NCBI GenBank assembly: GCA_963845485.1
Contig: CAWJSI010000008.1
Span: 151,962 to 215,961 of the forward strand
Origin: Bog-756 sp963845485
GTDB taxonomy: Bacteria; Actinomycetota; Acidimicrobiia; Acidimicrobiales; RAAP-2
DNA: 64,000 nt
Direction of reading: 5' to 3'
The notes beneath the pieces were generated by a model. It was given only the letters and a program-made list of their open reading frames with translations. It was not told where the DNA came from and did no database searches. The first letter of the stretch is position 1; each line of letters begins with the position of its first letter. Positions 33,832 through 42,830 of this stretch are shown piece after piece. Made by a program: the position numbers and the translations under genes.

Positions 33832-34850
33832 GGCACCAGCCGTAGGGAAGGCTCGTCAAGGGGCCAGCCGCCACAGGTCGTCACCGCACCCTCGGCGTCG
33901 ACGAGTCGAGCGGGCACATCCCACGAACGCAGGTTGTCCACCGCATCCTCGCCCCAGACCACCGCAGCCGTGCTCCAGGCGTTGGCCTCCACACAGGAGG
34001 CCGCAGCAACCGAGACGAGTGACCAAACCGCCGGGGCAGCGTCGCCGGTCCACGGATCAACGATGTGGTGGACCCGATGCCCGTCACGAAGCCAGGAGCG
34101 AGAAGTGGTCCCCGACGTGGCCAGGCCACCTTCGCTAATGGCCACGACCTGGTCCACCTGGTGAACGTCCATGCCACAGTCGACGGCGATACCGACGGCC
34201 CATCCGTCACGAGGCGTGGGTCCGGCGACGGACACATCGCCTCCCAGATTGACCAGTACCCCGCAGTCGAGCGTGGCGGCCAGGCGGGCTGCGGCCCGAT
34301 CGGCGGCGAAGGCCTTGGCGGTTGCCCCGAGATCTACGTGCACGCCCTCGGGGATGGACACGGTGCGGGCCTCAGGGTCCAATGCGATACGCCACCAGCC
34401 CGGCGCGGGTCGGGCCACGAACTCCTCCGGCCGTCGATCGGCGAGCGAACCGATCTGGCTGAAGTCTCGGTCGTATCCCAACTCGATGAGGGCTGACCCC
34501 ACCGTCGGGTCGACGGTTCCGGCCGTCTGGACCGCTACCCGGCTCGCCGCCTCCAAGAGTTCGAACAGGAGTGGGCTTACGATTTTCGGCCGGCCGTGGC
34601 CTTCAGCCTCGATGCGGCGGATCTCCGAGTCGGATCGGAATCGGCTGCATACCTCGTCGAGGGAGCGGAGCTCGTCGGTCAAGAGCAGTAAGGCCTCGTC
34701 CGCCCGATGGCTATCGGTGATCGCCACCGAGACTGTGGTTCCGATGGCCCGCATCGAGCGGATGCCGAGAGGTTGTCCTCCTGCTTCGGACGCCGTACTC
34801 CCAGCCTTGGCAGCCTCCCGGTCAATAGCATCGGCCACGAGCGCGCTCAT
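33828..34850 (-). CDS. apbE: ApbE-family FMN transferase
   Basis: 340-residue flavin transferase that attaches FMN from FAD to a Ser/Thr of target proteins using Mg2+. Seen: SMRAIGTTVSVAITD near the start, FRSDSEIRRIEAEG, the VDPTVGSALIELGYDRDF segment, VDLGATAKAFAADRAA, VNLGGDVSVAGP and the HHIVDPWTGDAAPAVWSLVSVAAASCVEANAWSTAA region with the nucleotide-binding residues. No lipoprotein signal, so it may act in the cytoplasm or be exported by an unusual route. It lies in an operon with a redox membrane protein, but no obvious D-x-x-[ST]-G-A-T flavinylation site was found in its partners. Confidence 0.92.
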   Translation of the reverse strand: MSALVADAIDREAAKAGSTASEAGGQPLGIRSMRAIGTTVSVAITDSHRADEALLLLTDELRSLDEVCSRFRSDSEIRRIEAEGHGRPKIVSPLLFELLEAASRVAVQTAGTVDPTVGSALIELGYDRDFSQIGSLADRRPEEFVARPAPGWWRIALDPEARTVSIPEGVHVDLGATAKAFAADRAAARLAATLDCGVLVNLGGDVSVAGPTPRDGWAVGIAVDCGMDVHQVDQVVAISEGGLATSGTTSRSWLRDGHRVHHIVDPWTGDAAPAVWSLVSVAAASCVEANAWSTAAVVWGEDAVDNLRSWDVPARLVDAEGAVTTCGGWPLDEPSLRLVP

Positions 34851-35200
34851 GTCTGCCCCGACACGGATGAGGCCGACGACGAGGTGGATCTCGGTGCAGT
34901 GGTGGTCGTGGTGGTGCTCGGCGCGGATGTGGTTGGCGTGGTGGCATCGGAACTTGCGCTCGACCCCGTCGTGGAGGGCGTCGTGGTGGTGGCGGTCGTC
35001 GGCGAGGTGGTGGTGTCGGCGGCTCCTGACGACGAGTGGGTACCACTGCCCGAGGCCACGACGACCCCGATACCAACGGCTGCGGCCGAGGCGACCACCC
35101 CGATCCCGATCGTGGCCCTGCGCACTCGGGCCAGGGCACGGTCACGGGCCCGGACGGCCGAGGAGCGGGATGACTGGTGCGGCGGAAGCGGTGGCGCCAT
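34847..35200 (-). CDS. Single-TM protein with Ser/Thr-rich extracytoplasmic tail
   Basis: 117 residues, unrecognised. A basic cytoplasmic N-terminus (residues 1-30), one TM segment (ATIGIGVVASAAAVGIGVVV, about 31-50) and a tail of about 65 residues made almost only of Thr, Ser, Ala and Pro. First gene of the redox operon; its stop overlaps the apbE start by 4 bases. The tail may be a wall-spanning spacer or a glycosylated or flavinylated region; the SSGAADTTT stretch is only loosely like an ApbE target. ATG 35200 chosen because upstream residues are unlike protein. Confidence 0.7.
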   Translation of the reverse strand: MAPPLPPHQSSRSSAVRARDRALARVRRATIGIGVVASAAAVGIGVVVASGSGTHSSSGAADTTTSPTTATTTTPSTTGSSASSDATTPTTSAPSTTTTTTAPRSTSSSASSVSGQT

Positions 35201-35651
35201 GACTGGCCTTTCGGTGCTGGGCGGTGATCCCTGTGGGAGTACCGGTGTTGGTTGGTGAGGTCCATCAGAGCCAGCAAAGTGAAGAGGCACCTTCCAGTCA
35301 CCTGTGAAGCACCTGGGAATCCAACCCTCGGAACGGTCGGGCGTCACAAGGCCGACACGGTCGTCCCTGGTTGCATGGGTAAACCCACACACGGATATCG
35401 GCTAGGCGGTGCCAACCAAGGATCTGTGGATAACCCCAGTTCAGAGGCCGAATCCGCCTGGACCCCACCTCGGCCGTCTACTCGCAACGTGCAACCAGGA
35501 ACCCCGAGATCACGGCGATGTGGGCCAGGACTCCTTCACAGCGGACGCACAGCCAGGTCACACCATTCGCCCAAGGACCGATGCGATGCTGGTCACACTG
35601 ACCCCGAGCCGCAGCCTGCCTGCGACCTCACTCGAGACAAGGACCAACCAG
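35201..35651. other. Divergent intergenic region, 451 bases
   Basis: Separates the minus-strand redox operon from the plus-strand two-component genes. A short dyad TGGGT-aa-ACCCA lies at 35376-35387. No consensus promoter pair is clear. The last 66 bases could be coding if the response regulator starts at ATG 35586, which has AAGGA 8 bases upstream, just as GTG 35652 does. Confidence 0.55.
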
Positions 35652-36353
35652 GTGGAGCCCACCCGCAGCCAACGCATCCTGGTCGTCGATGATGAGCCCT
35701 CCATCGTGGACGCCGTAGCCACCTCCCTCCGTTACGAGGGATTCGCCGTCGAGGAGGCGGTAACCGGCCGGCTGGCCCTGTCTGCCGCCCAGGACAATCC
35801 GCCCGACCTCATCGTGCTCGACGTCATGCTCCCCGATCTCGACGGCCTGGAGGTAACCCGTCGGCTCCGGGCCGACGGGGTCCGGATTCCCATCCTCTTT
35901 CTGACCGCCCGTGACGCAGTCGAGGACCGCGTGGCTGGACTCACCGTGGGTGGGGACGATTACGTCACCAAGCCCTTCGCTTTGGCCGAGATTGTGGCCC
36001 GGGTACACGCCATCCTCCGTCGTACCGGCAGCGAGGATGAAGATGAGGGGACACTTCGCTTCGCCGACATCGAGATGGACGAGAGCGCCCACGAGGTCAC
36101 CCGGGCCGGCCAACCCATCTCGTTGACGGCCACCGAGTTCAACCTGCTCCGCTTCTTCCTCCTCAACCCCAGACACGTGCTGTCCAAGGCCCAGATCCTC
36201 GACAACGTCTGGCACTACGACTTCGGCGGCGACGGCAACGTGGTCGAGACCTACGTGAGCTATCTGCGCAAGAAGTTGGAGACGGTGGGACCGCCGGTGA
36301 TCCACACCGTGCGGCTCGTTGGATACGCCCTCCGCGAGCCGACGGCGACCTGA
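35652..36353 (+). CDS. OmpR-family response regulator
   Basis: 233 residues from GTG 35652. Receiver domain: RILVVDDEP acidic pair, phospho-acceptor Asp57 in LIVLDVMLPDLDG, a Thr/Ser in LFLTARDA, and Lys in YVTKPFAL. Effector: winged helix with ISLTATEFNLLRFFLLNPRHVLSKAQILDNVW and VVETYVSYLRKKLETVGPPVIHTVRLVGYAL. An ATG at 35586 would add 22 residues of low family likeness. Overall closest in feel to mycobacterial TcrA/TrcR-type regulators. Followed 3 bases later by its histidine kinase and then by a GT39 gene. Confidence 0.88.
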   Translation: MEPTRSQRILVVDDEPSIVDAVATSLRYEGFAVEEAVTGRLALSAAQDNPPDLIVLDVMLPDLDGLEVTRRLRADGVRIPILFLTARDAVEDRVAGLTVGGDDYVTKPFALAEIVARVHAILRRTGSEDEDEGTLRFADIEMDESAHEVTRAGQPISLTATEFNLLRFFLLNPRHVLSKAQILDNVWHYDFGGDGNVVETYVSYLRKKLETVGPPVIHTVRLVGYALREPTAT

Positions 36354-36356
36354 GCC

Positions 36357-37964
36357 ATGTCGCTCCGGTCCCGACTCCTGATCGCCATCGGGATCATCTT
36401 CATCGTGGCCCTCTCCATCGCCGATGTGGTCACCTACCGCTACCTCGAGTCCTACCTCTACCAACAGGCCGACCAGCAGCTCGATCTCGCCCACGGCAGG
36501 TTTGAGTTTGCCGCCAACAGCGGCAATCTGCTGTGCACCGCCCTCGGCGGTGCCAACCCTCAGGTCGGGTCCGGCCCGTCCCCCTCGGGCGATCCCGACG
36601 GCGACGGGCCACCGTCGAACGTGAGCGCCACCGTTGCCGTCGAGGTGCGCAGCGCGAAGGGCGTGGTGGCTGCCGGTCAGCGTTGCCCGGCTTACGTCGA
36701 CGGCTCCACCTACCTGCCGCTGATCCCGAGCACGATCACCGGATTCGCACCAGCTGACGACGGCACCAAGGTCACCTACTTCGATGCGCCCTCGGCCACG
36801 TCAGGAGGCCCGGAGTTTCGAGTGCGCGCCTCGACGCTCAACAACGGCGAGGTCCTGATCGTGGCGCAGCCCGTCGGCGAGCCGGTGAACACCCTCCACC
36901 ACCTGTTGCTGGTGGAGCTGGCCGTCACCGGGGCGGCCGTCGTACTGGCCTTGATTGGCGGATTCTGGCTCGTCCGCATCGGCCTGCGGCCTCTGCGCGA
37001 CATGGAGATCACCGCCGAGTCGATCGCCGCCGGCAACCTCACCGAACGGGTCCCCGGCGAGAACAAGAAGACCGAAGTGGGTCGTCTCGCCCGGACGCTG
37101 AATGTGATGTTGGCCAGGATCGAGTCGGCCTTCAGCGCCCGTTTGGCCTCGGAGCGTCGGCTCCGGGCCTCCGAGGCCAGGCTCCGGCGCTTTGTCGCCG
37201 ACGCTTCCCACGAGCTGCGTACACCCATCGCGGCCATCTCGGCCTACGCCGAGCTGTTCGGACGGGGCGCCTCGGAGCAGAAAGCCGATCTCGAGCGGTT
37301 GATGGGCGGAATCCGCACGGAGACGTCCCGCATGGAGCACCTGGTGGCCGACCTTTTGATCCTGGCCCGGCTGGATGAGGGTCGACCCATGGAGCGGCGC
37401 TCCGTTGACCTCGTGGCCCTTTGCGCTGAAGCGGTCAACACCGCCTCCACCGTCGGGCCCGATTGGCCGGTCACCTTCCACGCGTCGCGACCCATCGAGG
37501 TCGAAGGTGATGCCACCAGTCTCCGCCAGGTGATCGACAACCTGCTCGGCAACGTACGGGCCCACACCCCACCGGGCACGGCGGTTCAGGTCTCCGTGGA
37601 ACCCGAGGGGGACGGTGCGGTGATCGCCGTGACCGACAACGGGCCGGGCATGGATCCGGACGAGGCGGCCCATATCTTCGAGCGGTTCTACCGGTCCGAC
37701 CCCAGTCGCTCACGGTCCAACGGTGGGGCAGGTCTGGGCCTGTCCATCGTCAGCGCCATCGTGGCCAACCATGGAGGCACGGTGTCGGCCGAAGGGCGGG
37801 TGGGCGCCGGAACCACCTTCACCGTCCATCTGCCTCGGGTCCCGCCCGCAGAGGATGAGTCCGCCGCAGAAACGATGCAGCTCGTCGAACCTCCTCCGGC
37901 GATCACCGCCAGCGAGCCGGTCCCGCCCGACGCTGCCCTTCCTCCACCGGAACCGACCCCGTGA
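36357..37964 (+). CDS. Sensor histidine kinase (HAMP-HisKA-HATPase)
   Basis: 535 residues. TM1 about residues 7-27, an extracytoplasmic sensor of about 150 residues holding two cysteines, TM2 about 183-205, HAMP (RIGLRPLRDMEITAESIAAGNLTERV), a HisKA dimer with phospho-acceptor His285 in FVADASHELRTPIAAI, then HATPase with DNLLGNVRAHTPPG (N box), DNGPGMD (G1) and GGAGLGLSIV (G2). The C-terminal 45 residues are Pro-rich. Partner of the upstream OmpR-type regulator and adjacent to GT39; a role in envelope-stress control is inferred. Confidence 0.9.
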   Translation: MSLRSRLLIAIGIIFIVALSIADVVTYRYLESYLYQQADQQLDLAHGRFEFAANSGNLLCTALGGANPQVGSGPSPSGDPDGDGPPSNVSATVAVEVRSAKGVVAAGQRCPAYVDGSTYLPLIPSTITGFAPADDGTKVTYFDAPSATSGGPEFRVRASTLNNGEVLIVAQPVGEPVNTLHHLLLVELAVTGAAVVLALIGGFWLVRIGLRPLRDMEITAESIAAGNLTERVPGENKKTEVGRLARTLNVMLARIESAFSARLASERRLRASEARLRRFVADASHELRTPIAAISAYAELFGRGASEQKADLERLMGGIRTETSRMEHLVADLLILARLDEGRPMERRSVDLVALCAEAVNTASTVGPDWPVTFHASRPIEVEGDATSLRQVIDNLLGNVRAHTPPGTAVQVSVEPEGDGAVIAVTDNGPGMDPDEAAHIFERFYRSDPSRSRSNGGAGLGLSIVSAIVANHGGTVSAEGRVGAGTTFTVHLPRVPPAEDESAAETMQLVEPPPAITASEPVPPDAALPPPEPTP

Positions 37965-38162
37965 CGATCGGGCCTTTCGCAGGAATGGCCGTCGGCCTGG
38001 TACGCACCGATTCTCATGAACCTCACAGGTCGCTCTCACCCTCGTCTGCGACACAGTCGACACACTGACGCCCATGAGAGCTGCTCGCGCCATCAATGAG
38101 TGGACGAGCTGGCTTCCGCGTCCCGGCTCAACCGCCGCCGATCCCCCGACAAGGACTCCATC

Positions 38163-40436
38163 GTGAACGAGACCCACACCCATGAGGTCGCTGTCACCGT
38201 CGGCGAACCCGGCGCGGTGACCACGGAACCTCCGGAGGTCGAGCCCGCGCCGTCAGGTGGTCGTCCCGCACCTCACTCCGACGCGCTCCGGACACCGGAA
38301 GGGACGGTCGCTGGACCGTTCGAACCATCGTCACCACCTACGGCCCCCGTCCCTCCCTCGGGGTGGCTGACACGGGTGGTTCGGGGCCGACCGGAGGACC
38401 CCGCCTGGGTCAGGCCCGCGTTCGTCGTCCTGCTGGTGGGAACGGCATTCCTCTATCTCTGGGGACTGGGTGCGTCGGGATGGGGCAACAGCTTCTACTC
38501 GGCAGCTGTCCAGGCCGGAACCAAGAGCTGGAAGGCCTTCTTCTTCGGTTCCTCCGACGCCTCCAACTTCATTACCGTCGACAAGCCTCCTGCCTCCCTG
38601 TGGATCATGGAGATCTCGGCCCGCATCTTCGGCGTCAACTCCTGGAGCATCCTGGTGCCGCAGGCTCTCGAAGGTGTGGCCGCCGTCGGGGTGATCTTCA
38701 TCACCGTGCGCCGATGGTTCGCCCCCGGTGCCGCGCTCCTGGCCGGTGCGGTCCTGGCTCTGACCCCGGTGGCCGTGTTGATGTTCCGCTTCAACAACCC
38801 TGACGCGCTATTGACGCTCCTGTTGAGCCTGGCCGCCTACGCCACGGTGCGGGCCATCGATAACGGGCGGAGCCGCTGGATGGTGCTCGCCGGTGCACTC
38901 ATCGGATTCGGCTTCATCACCAAGATGCTCCAGGCGGTGATCCTCATCCCTGTCCTGGCTGCGGTGTACCTGCTGGCCGGTCCGCCCAAGCTGGGCCGAC
39001 GGGTGGTCCAGGTCATCTACTCGGGCGTGGCCATGGTGGTAGCCGGTGGGTGGTGGGTGGCCGCTGTCCAACTGACTCCGGCGGCCGATCGGCCCTACGT
39101 CGGTGGTTCGACCGACAACAATCTGCTCAACCTCATCTTCGGCTACAACGGTTTCGGTCGACTGAGCGGCAATGAGGTCGGAAGCGTCGGGGGTGGTGGT
39201 GGCCTCGGTGGCGGCAGCATGTGGGGCCCGGTCGGATGGAACCGGCTCTTCCTACGGGAGATGGGTGGGCAGATCTCGTGGCTCATCCCCGGCGCGCTGA
39301 TCGGCATGGTGGCCGTGCTCTGGATGACCCGCCGCGCCCCCCGGAACGATCGGACTCGGGCCGGTGTGCTGATCTTCGGCGGCTGGCTACTGCTGACCGG
39401 CGCCACCATCAGCTTCGCTCACGGCATCATCCATCCGTACTACACGGTGGCGCTGGCCCCGGCCGTGGGCGCCCTGGTGGGTATGGGCGGATCGACCTTG
39501 TGGCGACGCCGAACAGAGATCTTCCCCCGGCTCGCCCTGGCCCTGGCCATCGTCGCCTCCGTTACCTGGGCCTTCATCATGCTCGGTTGGAGTCCGACCT
39601 GGTATCCGGCGTTGCGCTGGATCGTGCTGGCCCTGGGGATCGTGGCTGCTCTCGGTATCGCCCTCGTGCCCAAGGCTCGCGGGGTCCTCGCTGCCGGCCT
39701 GGCCGGCTTCGGGATCGTGTCGGTCCTCGCCGCCCCGGCCGCGTACTCACTGAACACGGCGGCCACACCCCATTCGGGTGCCATCCCGACAGCTGGACCA
39801 ACCATCCTGGGAGGGAGCGGTTTCGGTGGCTTCGGCGGCGCACGCGCCTTCGGCCCGGGAGGGTTGCGCCCCAACGGGGCAGGCCTGCCAGGGGGTGCCA
39901 CGTTCCCGCGAGGTGCCGGCGGCTTCGCTGGCGGTCCACCGGCTGGCGGATTTGGCGCCCAAGGTGCCCCGGCCTTCGGGGGCGGGCAGACAGCCGGAGG
40001 CTTCGGCCGAGCGGGTGGACGGGGTGCCGGCGGCTTCGGCGGCGGGGCCGCCGGCGGCCTCCTCAACGGCTCGACACCGGGCAAAAAACTGACCGCGCTG
40101 TTGGCGGCCGATGCCTCCAAGTACACGTGGGTGGCGGCAGCCTCTGGATCCAACTCGGCGTCGGGCTATCAGCTGGCCACGGGTGATCCGGTCATGGCCA
40201 TCGGAGGGTTCAACGGGACCGACCCCGCTCCCACGCTGGCCCAGTTCAAGCAGTACGTTGCCGACGGCAAGATTCACTACTACATCGGTGGTGGCGGATT
40301 CGGGGGCGGTGCCGGAGGCCTGGGTCAGGCGGGCACATCGGACTCCACCCAGATCGCCACCTGGGTCTCCTCCCACTACAAAGCCACCACCGTGGACGGG
40401 GTGACGATCTACGACCTCACTGCGCCGACGATCTGA
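38163..40436 (+). CDS. GT39-family membrane glycosyltransferase with Gly-rich extracytoplasmic region
   Basis: 757 residues. An N-terminal polar stretch of about 75 residues precedes 11-13 TM helices of the ArnT/PMT-like fold. GWGNSFYSAAVQAGTKSWKAFFFGSSDASNFITVDKPPASLWIMEI is the first extracytoplasmic loop, typical of actinobacterial YkcB-like enzymes; further conserved segments are RFNNPDALLTLLL and FAHGIIHPYYTVALAPA. After the last helix comes an 85-residue GGFGG/PGG-rich stretch and a soluble alpha/beta C-terminal domain. It likely adds sugar from polyprenyl-phosphate donors to an envelope target. GTG 38163 chosen with AAGGA 7 bases before. Confidence 0.84.
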   Translation: MNETHTHEVAVTVGEPGAVTTEPPEVEPAPSGGRPAPHSDALRTPEGTVAGPFEPSSPPTAPVPPSGWLTRVVRGRPEDPAWVRPAFVVLLVGTAFLYLWGLGASGWGNSFYSAAVQAGTKSWKAFFFGSSDASNFITVDKPPASLWIMEISARIFGVNSWSILVPQALEGVAAVGVIFITVRRWFAPGAALLAGAVLALTPVAVLMFRFNNPDALLTLLLSLAAYATVRAIDNGRSRWMVLAGALIGFGFITKMLQAVILIPVLAAVYLLAGPPKLGRRVVQVIYSGVAMVVAGGWWVAAVQLTPAADRPYVGGSTDNNLLNLIFGYNGFGRLSGNEVGSVGGGGGLGGGSMWGPVGWNRLFLREMGGQISWLIPGALIGMVAVLWMTRRAPRNDRTRAGVLIFGGWLLLTGATISFAHGIIHPYYTVALAPAVGALVGMGGSTLWRRRTEIFPRLALALAIVASVTWAFIMLGWSPTWYPALRWIVLALGIVAALGIALVPKARGVLAAGLAGFGIVSVLAAPAAYSLNTAATPHSGAIPTAGPTILGGSGFGGFGGARAFGPGGLRPNGAGLPGGATFPRGAGGFAGGPPAGGFGAQGAPAFGGGQTAGGFGRAGGRGAGGFGGGAAGGLLNGSTPGKKLTALLAADASKYTWVAAASGSNSASGYQLATGDPVMAIGGFNGTDPAPTLAQFKQYVADGKIHYYIGGGGFGGGAGGLGQAGTSDSTQIATWVSSHYKATTVDGVTIYDLTAPTI

Positions 40437-40455
40437 GCAACCGTCGGCCGTGCCC

Positions 40456-41079
40456 TCACGGCCGGTTGTCGGCGAGCAGCTCGATGCGACGGGCGAGGTT
40501 TACGGCGTGATCGCCCAACCGCTCGTAGAAGCGGGCGAGGAGTGTGACCTGTGCGGCGATCTGGACGGGCATCTCCTCGGCCGCCACCTCGAGGGTGAGC
40601 TTCTCGTGGAGGATGTCCATCTCCTCGTCGGCCGTGTTCAGGCGGTCGCCGATCCGGTTCCGGTCGCCGAAGGCGTCGGCGGCTTCCTGCCACATCTCGT
40701 TGGCGACCTCGGTCATCAGTTGCACGATGCCCCGGCTGCGGGGGCTCATGTCCGTCCCGAGATGGTCGACGGCCCGCTGGGCGACGTGCTCGGCTAGGTC
40801 AGCGCTGCGCTCCAGCTCGGGAATGATGAGAAGGAGGCCGACCAGGTAGCGAAGCTCGTTACCTTGCACCGGGCGTTCTTGCAGCTCGTCCCAGATGAGC
40901 AGCTCCACTTCGGCAGCCAAGGCATCCACGTCCTGGTCGCCATCGATCACCGACTGGCCCAAGAGGGTCTCACCGCTGAGAAGGGCGTCGGTGGCCCGGG
41001 ACAGCGCCTCTGACACCAGGGCGAACAGCTGGATGACCTTGTGATCGATGGCATCTAAACCGGACTGGGATGGTGACAT
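40456..41079 (-). CDS. phoU: PhoU-like phosphate regulator
   Basis: 207-residue all-helical protein with two three-helix PhoU repeats. The paired metal-binding motifs are ELERSADLAEHVAQRAVD (E-x-x-R-x-x-D) and FYERLGDHAVNLARRIELL (ERxxDHAxN). PhoU represses the PhoR kinase/Pst transport response. Divergent from a phosphate MFS transporter, with a PHO-box-like array between, supporting the role. No pst or phoPR gene is nearby. Confidence 0.9.
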   Translation of the reverse strand: MSPSQSGLDAIDHKVIQLFALVSEALSRATDALLSGETLLGQSVIDGDQDVDALAAEVELLIWDELQERPVQGNELRYLVGLLLIIPELERSADLAEHVAQRAVDHLGTDMSPRSRGIVQLMTEVANEMWQEAADAFGDRNRIGDRLNTADEEMDILHEKLTLEVAAEEMPVQIAAQVTLLARFYERLGDHAVNLARRIELLADNRP

Positions 41080-41118
41080 GTAACGGAAAGATTACCCACG
41101 ACGTGGGTTTTTGCCCCG

Positions 41119-41184
41119 GATTACCTAAAAATGCTCTTTTGTTCACCTTACGTTCACCTTTGGATTACCTTCCGTCCACCTGGT
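41119..41184 (+). promoter_or_regulatory. PHO-box-like 11-base direct repeats
   Basis: Four adjoining 11-base units, GTTCACCTTAC (41141-41151), GTTCACCTTTG (41152-41162), GATTACCTTCC (41163-41173) and GTCCACCTGGT (41174-41184); a further in-phase unit GATTACCTAAA lies at 41119-41129. Streptomyces-type PhoP sites are 11-base direct repeats starting GTTCACC, so this is a strong candidate for a PhoP-binding array controlling phoU, the phosphate transporter or both. Confidence 0.8.
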
Positions 41185-41202
41185 CCCATCAGAGTGGGAT
41201 CG

Positions 41203-42762
41203 ATGGCATCGAGCTGGACGGGGGCGGGCGAGGCAGTGCCAGCGGGGGCGTCGCCGTCGGTCACCGACCTATTGAACGAGGCCCCGCGGAGCAAGTTCCA
41301 CCGGCGCACGGTGCTCGTGTCGGGAGTGGGTTTCTTCACCGATGCCTACGACCTCTTCGTTATCAGCACGGTGGCCACCATCGTCGCCGCCCAGTGGCAT
41401 CTGAGTACCCTCCAGACCAGTTGGGTCACCGGCGCCGCCATCCTCGGCGCCTTCTTCGGAGCCGTCGGCTTCGGTCGCATCGCCGACGTACTCGGCCGCA
41501 AGGTCGTCTACCTGAGCGTGGCCGTGATCATGGTGGTCGGTGCGCTGGCATCGGCGGTGGCGCCTGGCTTCGTGTGGCTGGTGATCGCCCGCTTCGTCCT
41601 CGGCGTGGGCATCGGGGGCGACTACCCCGTCTCGGCTGTGCTCATGAGCGAGTACTCCAATCGTCGAGACCGTGGCCGCCTGGTGGGCATGGTCTTCTCC
41701 ATGCAGGCGCTCGGGCTGGTGGTCGGACCACTGGTCGGCCTCCTTCTCCTCAAGTCGGGGATCAGCAACGACATGGTCTGGCGCCTCATGCTGGCCTTCG
41801 GAGCGATCCCGGCCGCCGGTGTCATCTACCTGCGCTCGAAGATGCCCGAGTCGCCGCGATTCAAGGCCCAGGTGCAAGGGAAGGCGGATCAGGCCGGCGA
41901 GGACCTCGCCACCTTCTCCGATGGTGCCGTGGACACACCAGCGGCGTCGGAGAAGAGTACGCAGAACATGCGGCTCGGACAGTTCCTACGGAACCGCCGC
42001 ATGCTCGTGCTGCTGCTCGGCACGGCCGGGTCCTGGTTCCTGTTCGACTACGCCTACTACGGAAACACCCTTTCGCTTCCGGCCATCCTGAAACAGGTCG
42101 ACTCCTCGGCTTCCCTCGAAACCAAGCTGCTCTGGACGCTCGGCATGTTCGTGGTCTTCGCCGTGCCGGGGTACATCACGGCCGTCCTCACCATGGACCG
42201 GATCGGCCACCGCAAGTTGCAGTTCATCGGCTTCGCAGTGATGGCGGCATCCTTCCTGACCCTGGCCGGCTTCGCTCACCTGACGACGATGGTCGTCCCG
42301 TTCCTCGCCATCTTCGGGCTCAGTTACTTCTTCGTGGAGTTCGGACCCAACATGACCACCTTCGTGCTGCCTTCCGAGGTCTTCCCGGTGAGCATGCGAA
42401 CCACCGGTCACGGCATCGCAGCCGGCGTGGGAAAGCTCGGGGCATTCGTCGGGGTCTTCTTGGTCCCGCAGCTCCAGAAGCACTACGGACTCCGCGGCAT
42501 GCTGGCCATCGCCGGCGGGGCTGCCGTGCTCGGCTTCGCCCTCACCTCCGTGCTGCCCGAACCGGCCCGGAGAAACCTGGAGGAGTTCAGCGACGGCTTC
42601 GACCTCCCCCAGATCTCACAGCCCGTGGTGCTACCCCCGGAGGTGGCGCTGTCCTTCGACGACCACGGTGCCACGCCTCCCACCATTCAAGAAGGCGGGG
42701 GGCACGCGCCGGTGGGTGACGATCCGGCCGCCACTCGACGCGAAGCGGTCGGGCCCGCCTAA
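41203..42762 (+). CDS. Phosphate:H+ symporter-type MFS transporter
   Basis: 519 residues, 12 TM helices, of the phosphate:H+ symporter family (PHS, like yeast Pho84). Diagnostic segments: GVGFFTDAYDLFVIST in TM1, RIADVLGRKVVYL loop, GVGIGGDYPVSAVLMSEYSNRRDRGR in TM4-5 region, FDYAYYGNTLSLPAIL in TM7 and FVEFGPNMTTFVLPSEVFP. A PHO-box-like array ends 18 bases before ATG 41203, so either the transcript is leaderless or the true start is a later codon such as GTG near 41236. Would take up phosphate under starvation. Confidence 0.87.
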   Translation: MASSWTGAGEAVPAGASPSVTDLLNEAPRSKFHRRTVLVSGVGFFTDAYDLFVISTVATIVAAQWHLSTLQTSWVTGAAILGAFFGAVGFGRIADVLGRKVVYLSVAVIMVVGALASAVAPGFVWLVIARFVLGVGIGGDYPVSAVLMSEYSNRRDRGRLVGMVFSMQALGLVVGPLVGLLLLKSGISNDMVWRLMLAFGAIPAAGVIYLRSKMPESPRFKAQVQGKADQAGEDLATFSDGAVDTPAASEKSTQNMRLGQFLRNRRMLVLLLGTAGSWFLFDYAYYGNTLSLPAILKQVDSSASLETKLLWTLGMFVVFAVPGYITAVLTMDRIGHRKLQFIGFAVMAASFLTLAGFAHLTTMVVPFLAIFGLSYFFVEFGPNMTTFVLPSEVFPVSMRTTGHGIAAGVGKLGAFVGVFLVPQLQKHYGLRGMLAIAGGAAVLGFALTSVLPEPARRNLEEFSDGFDLPQISQPVVLPPEVALSFDDHGATPPTIQEGGGHAPVGDDPAATRREAVGPA

Positions 42763-42830
42763 GCATCACCGAGAGGGCCCGCGGTGCCGACAGGCGGCGC
42801 CAGCTCGGTCCTGGCTGCGAGACTGACCCG

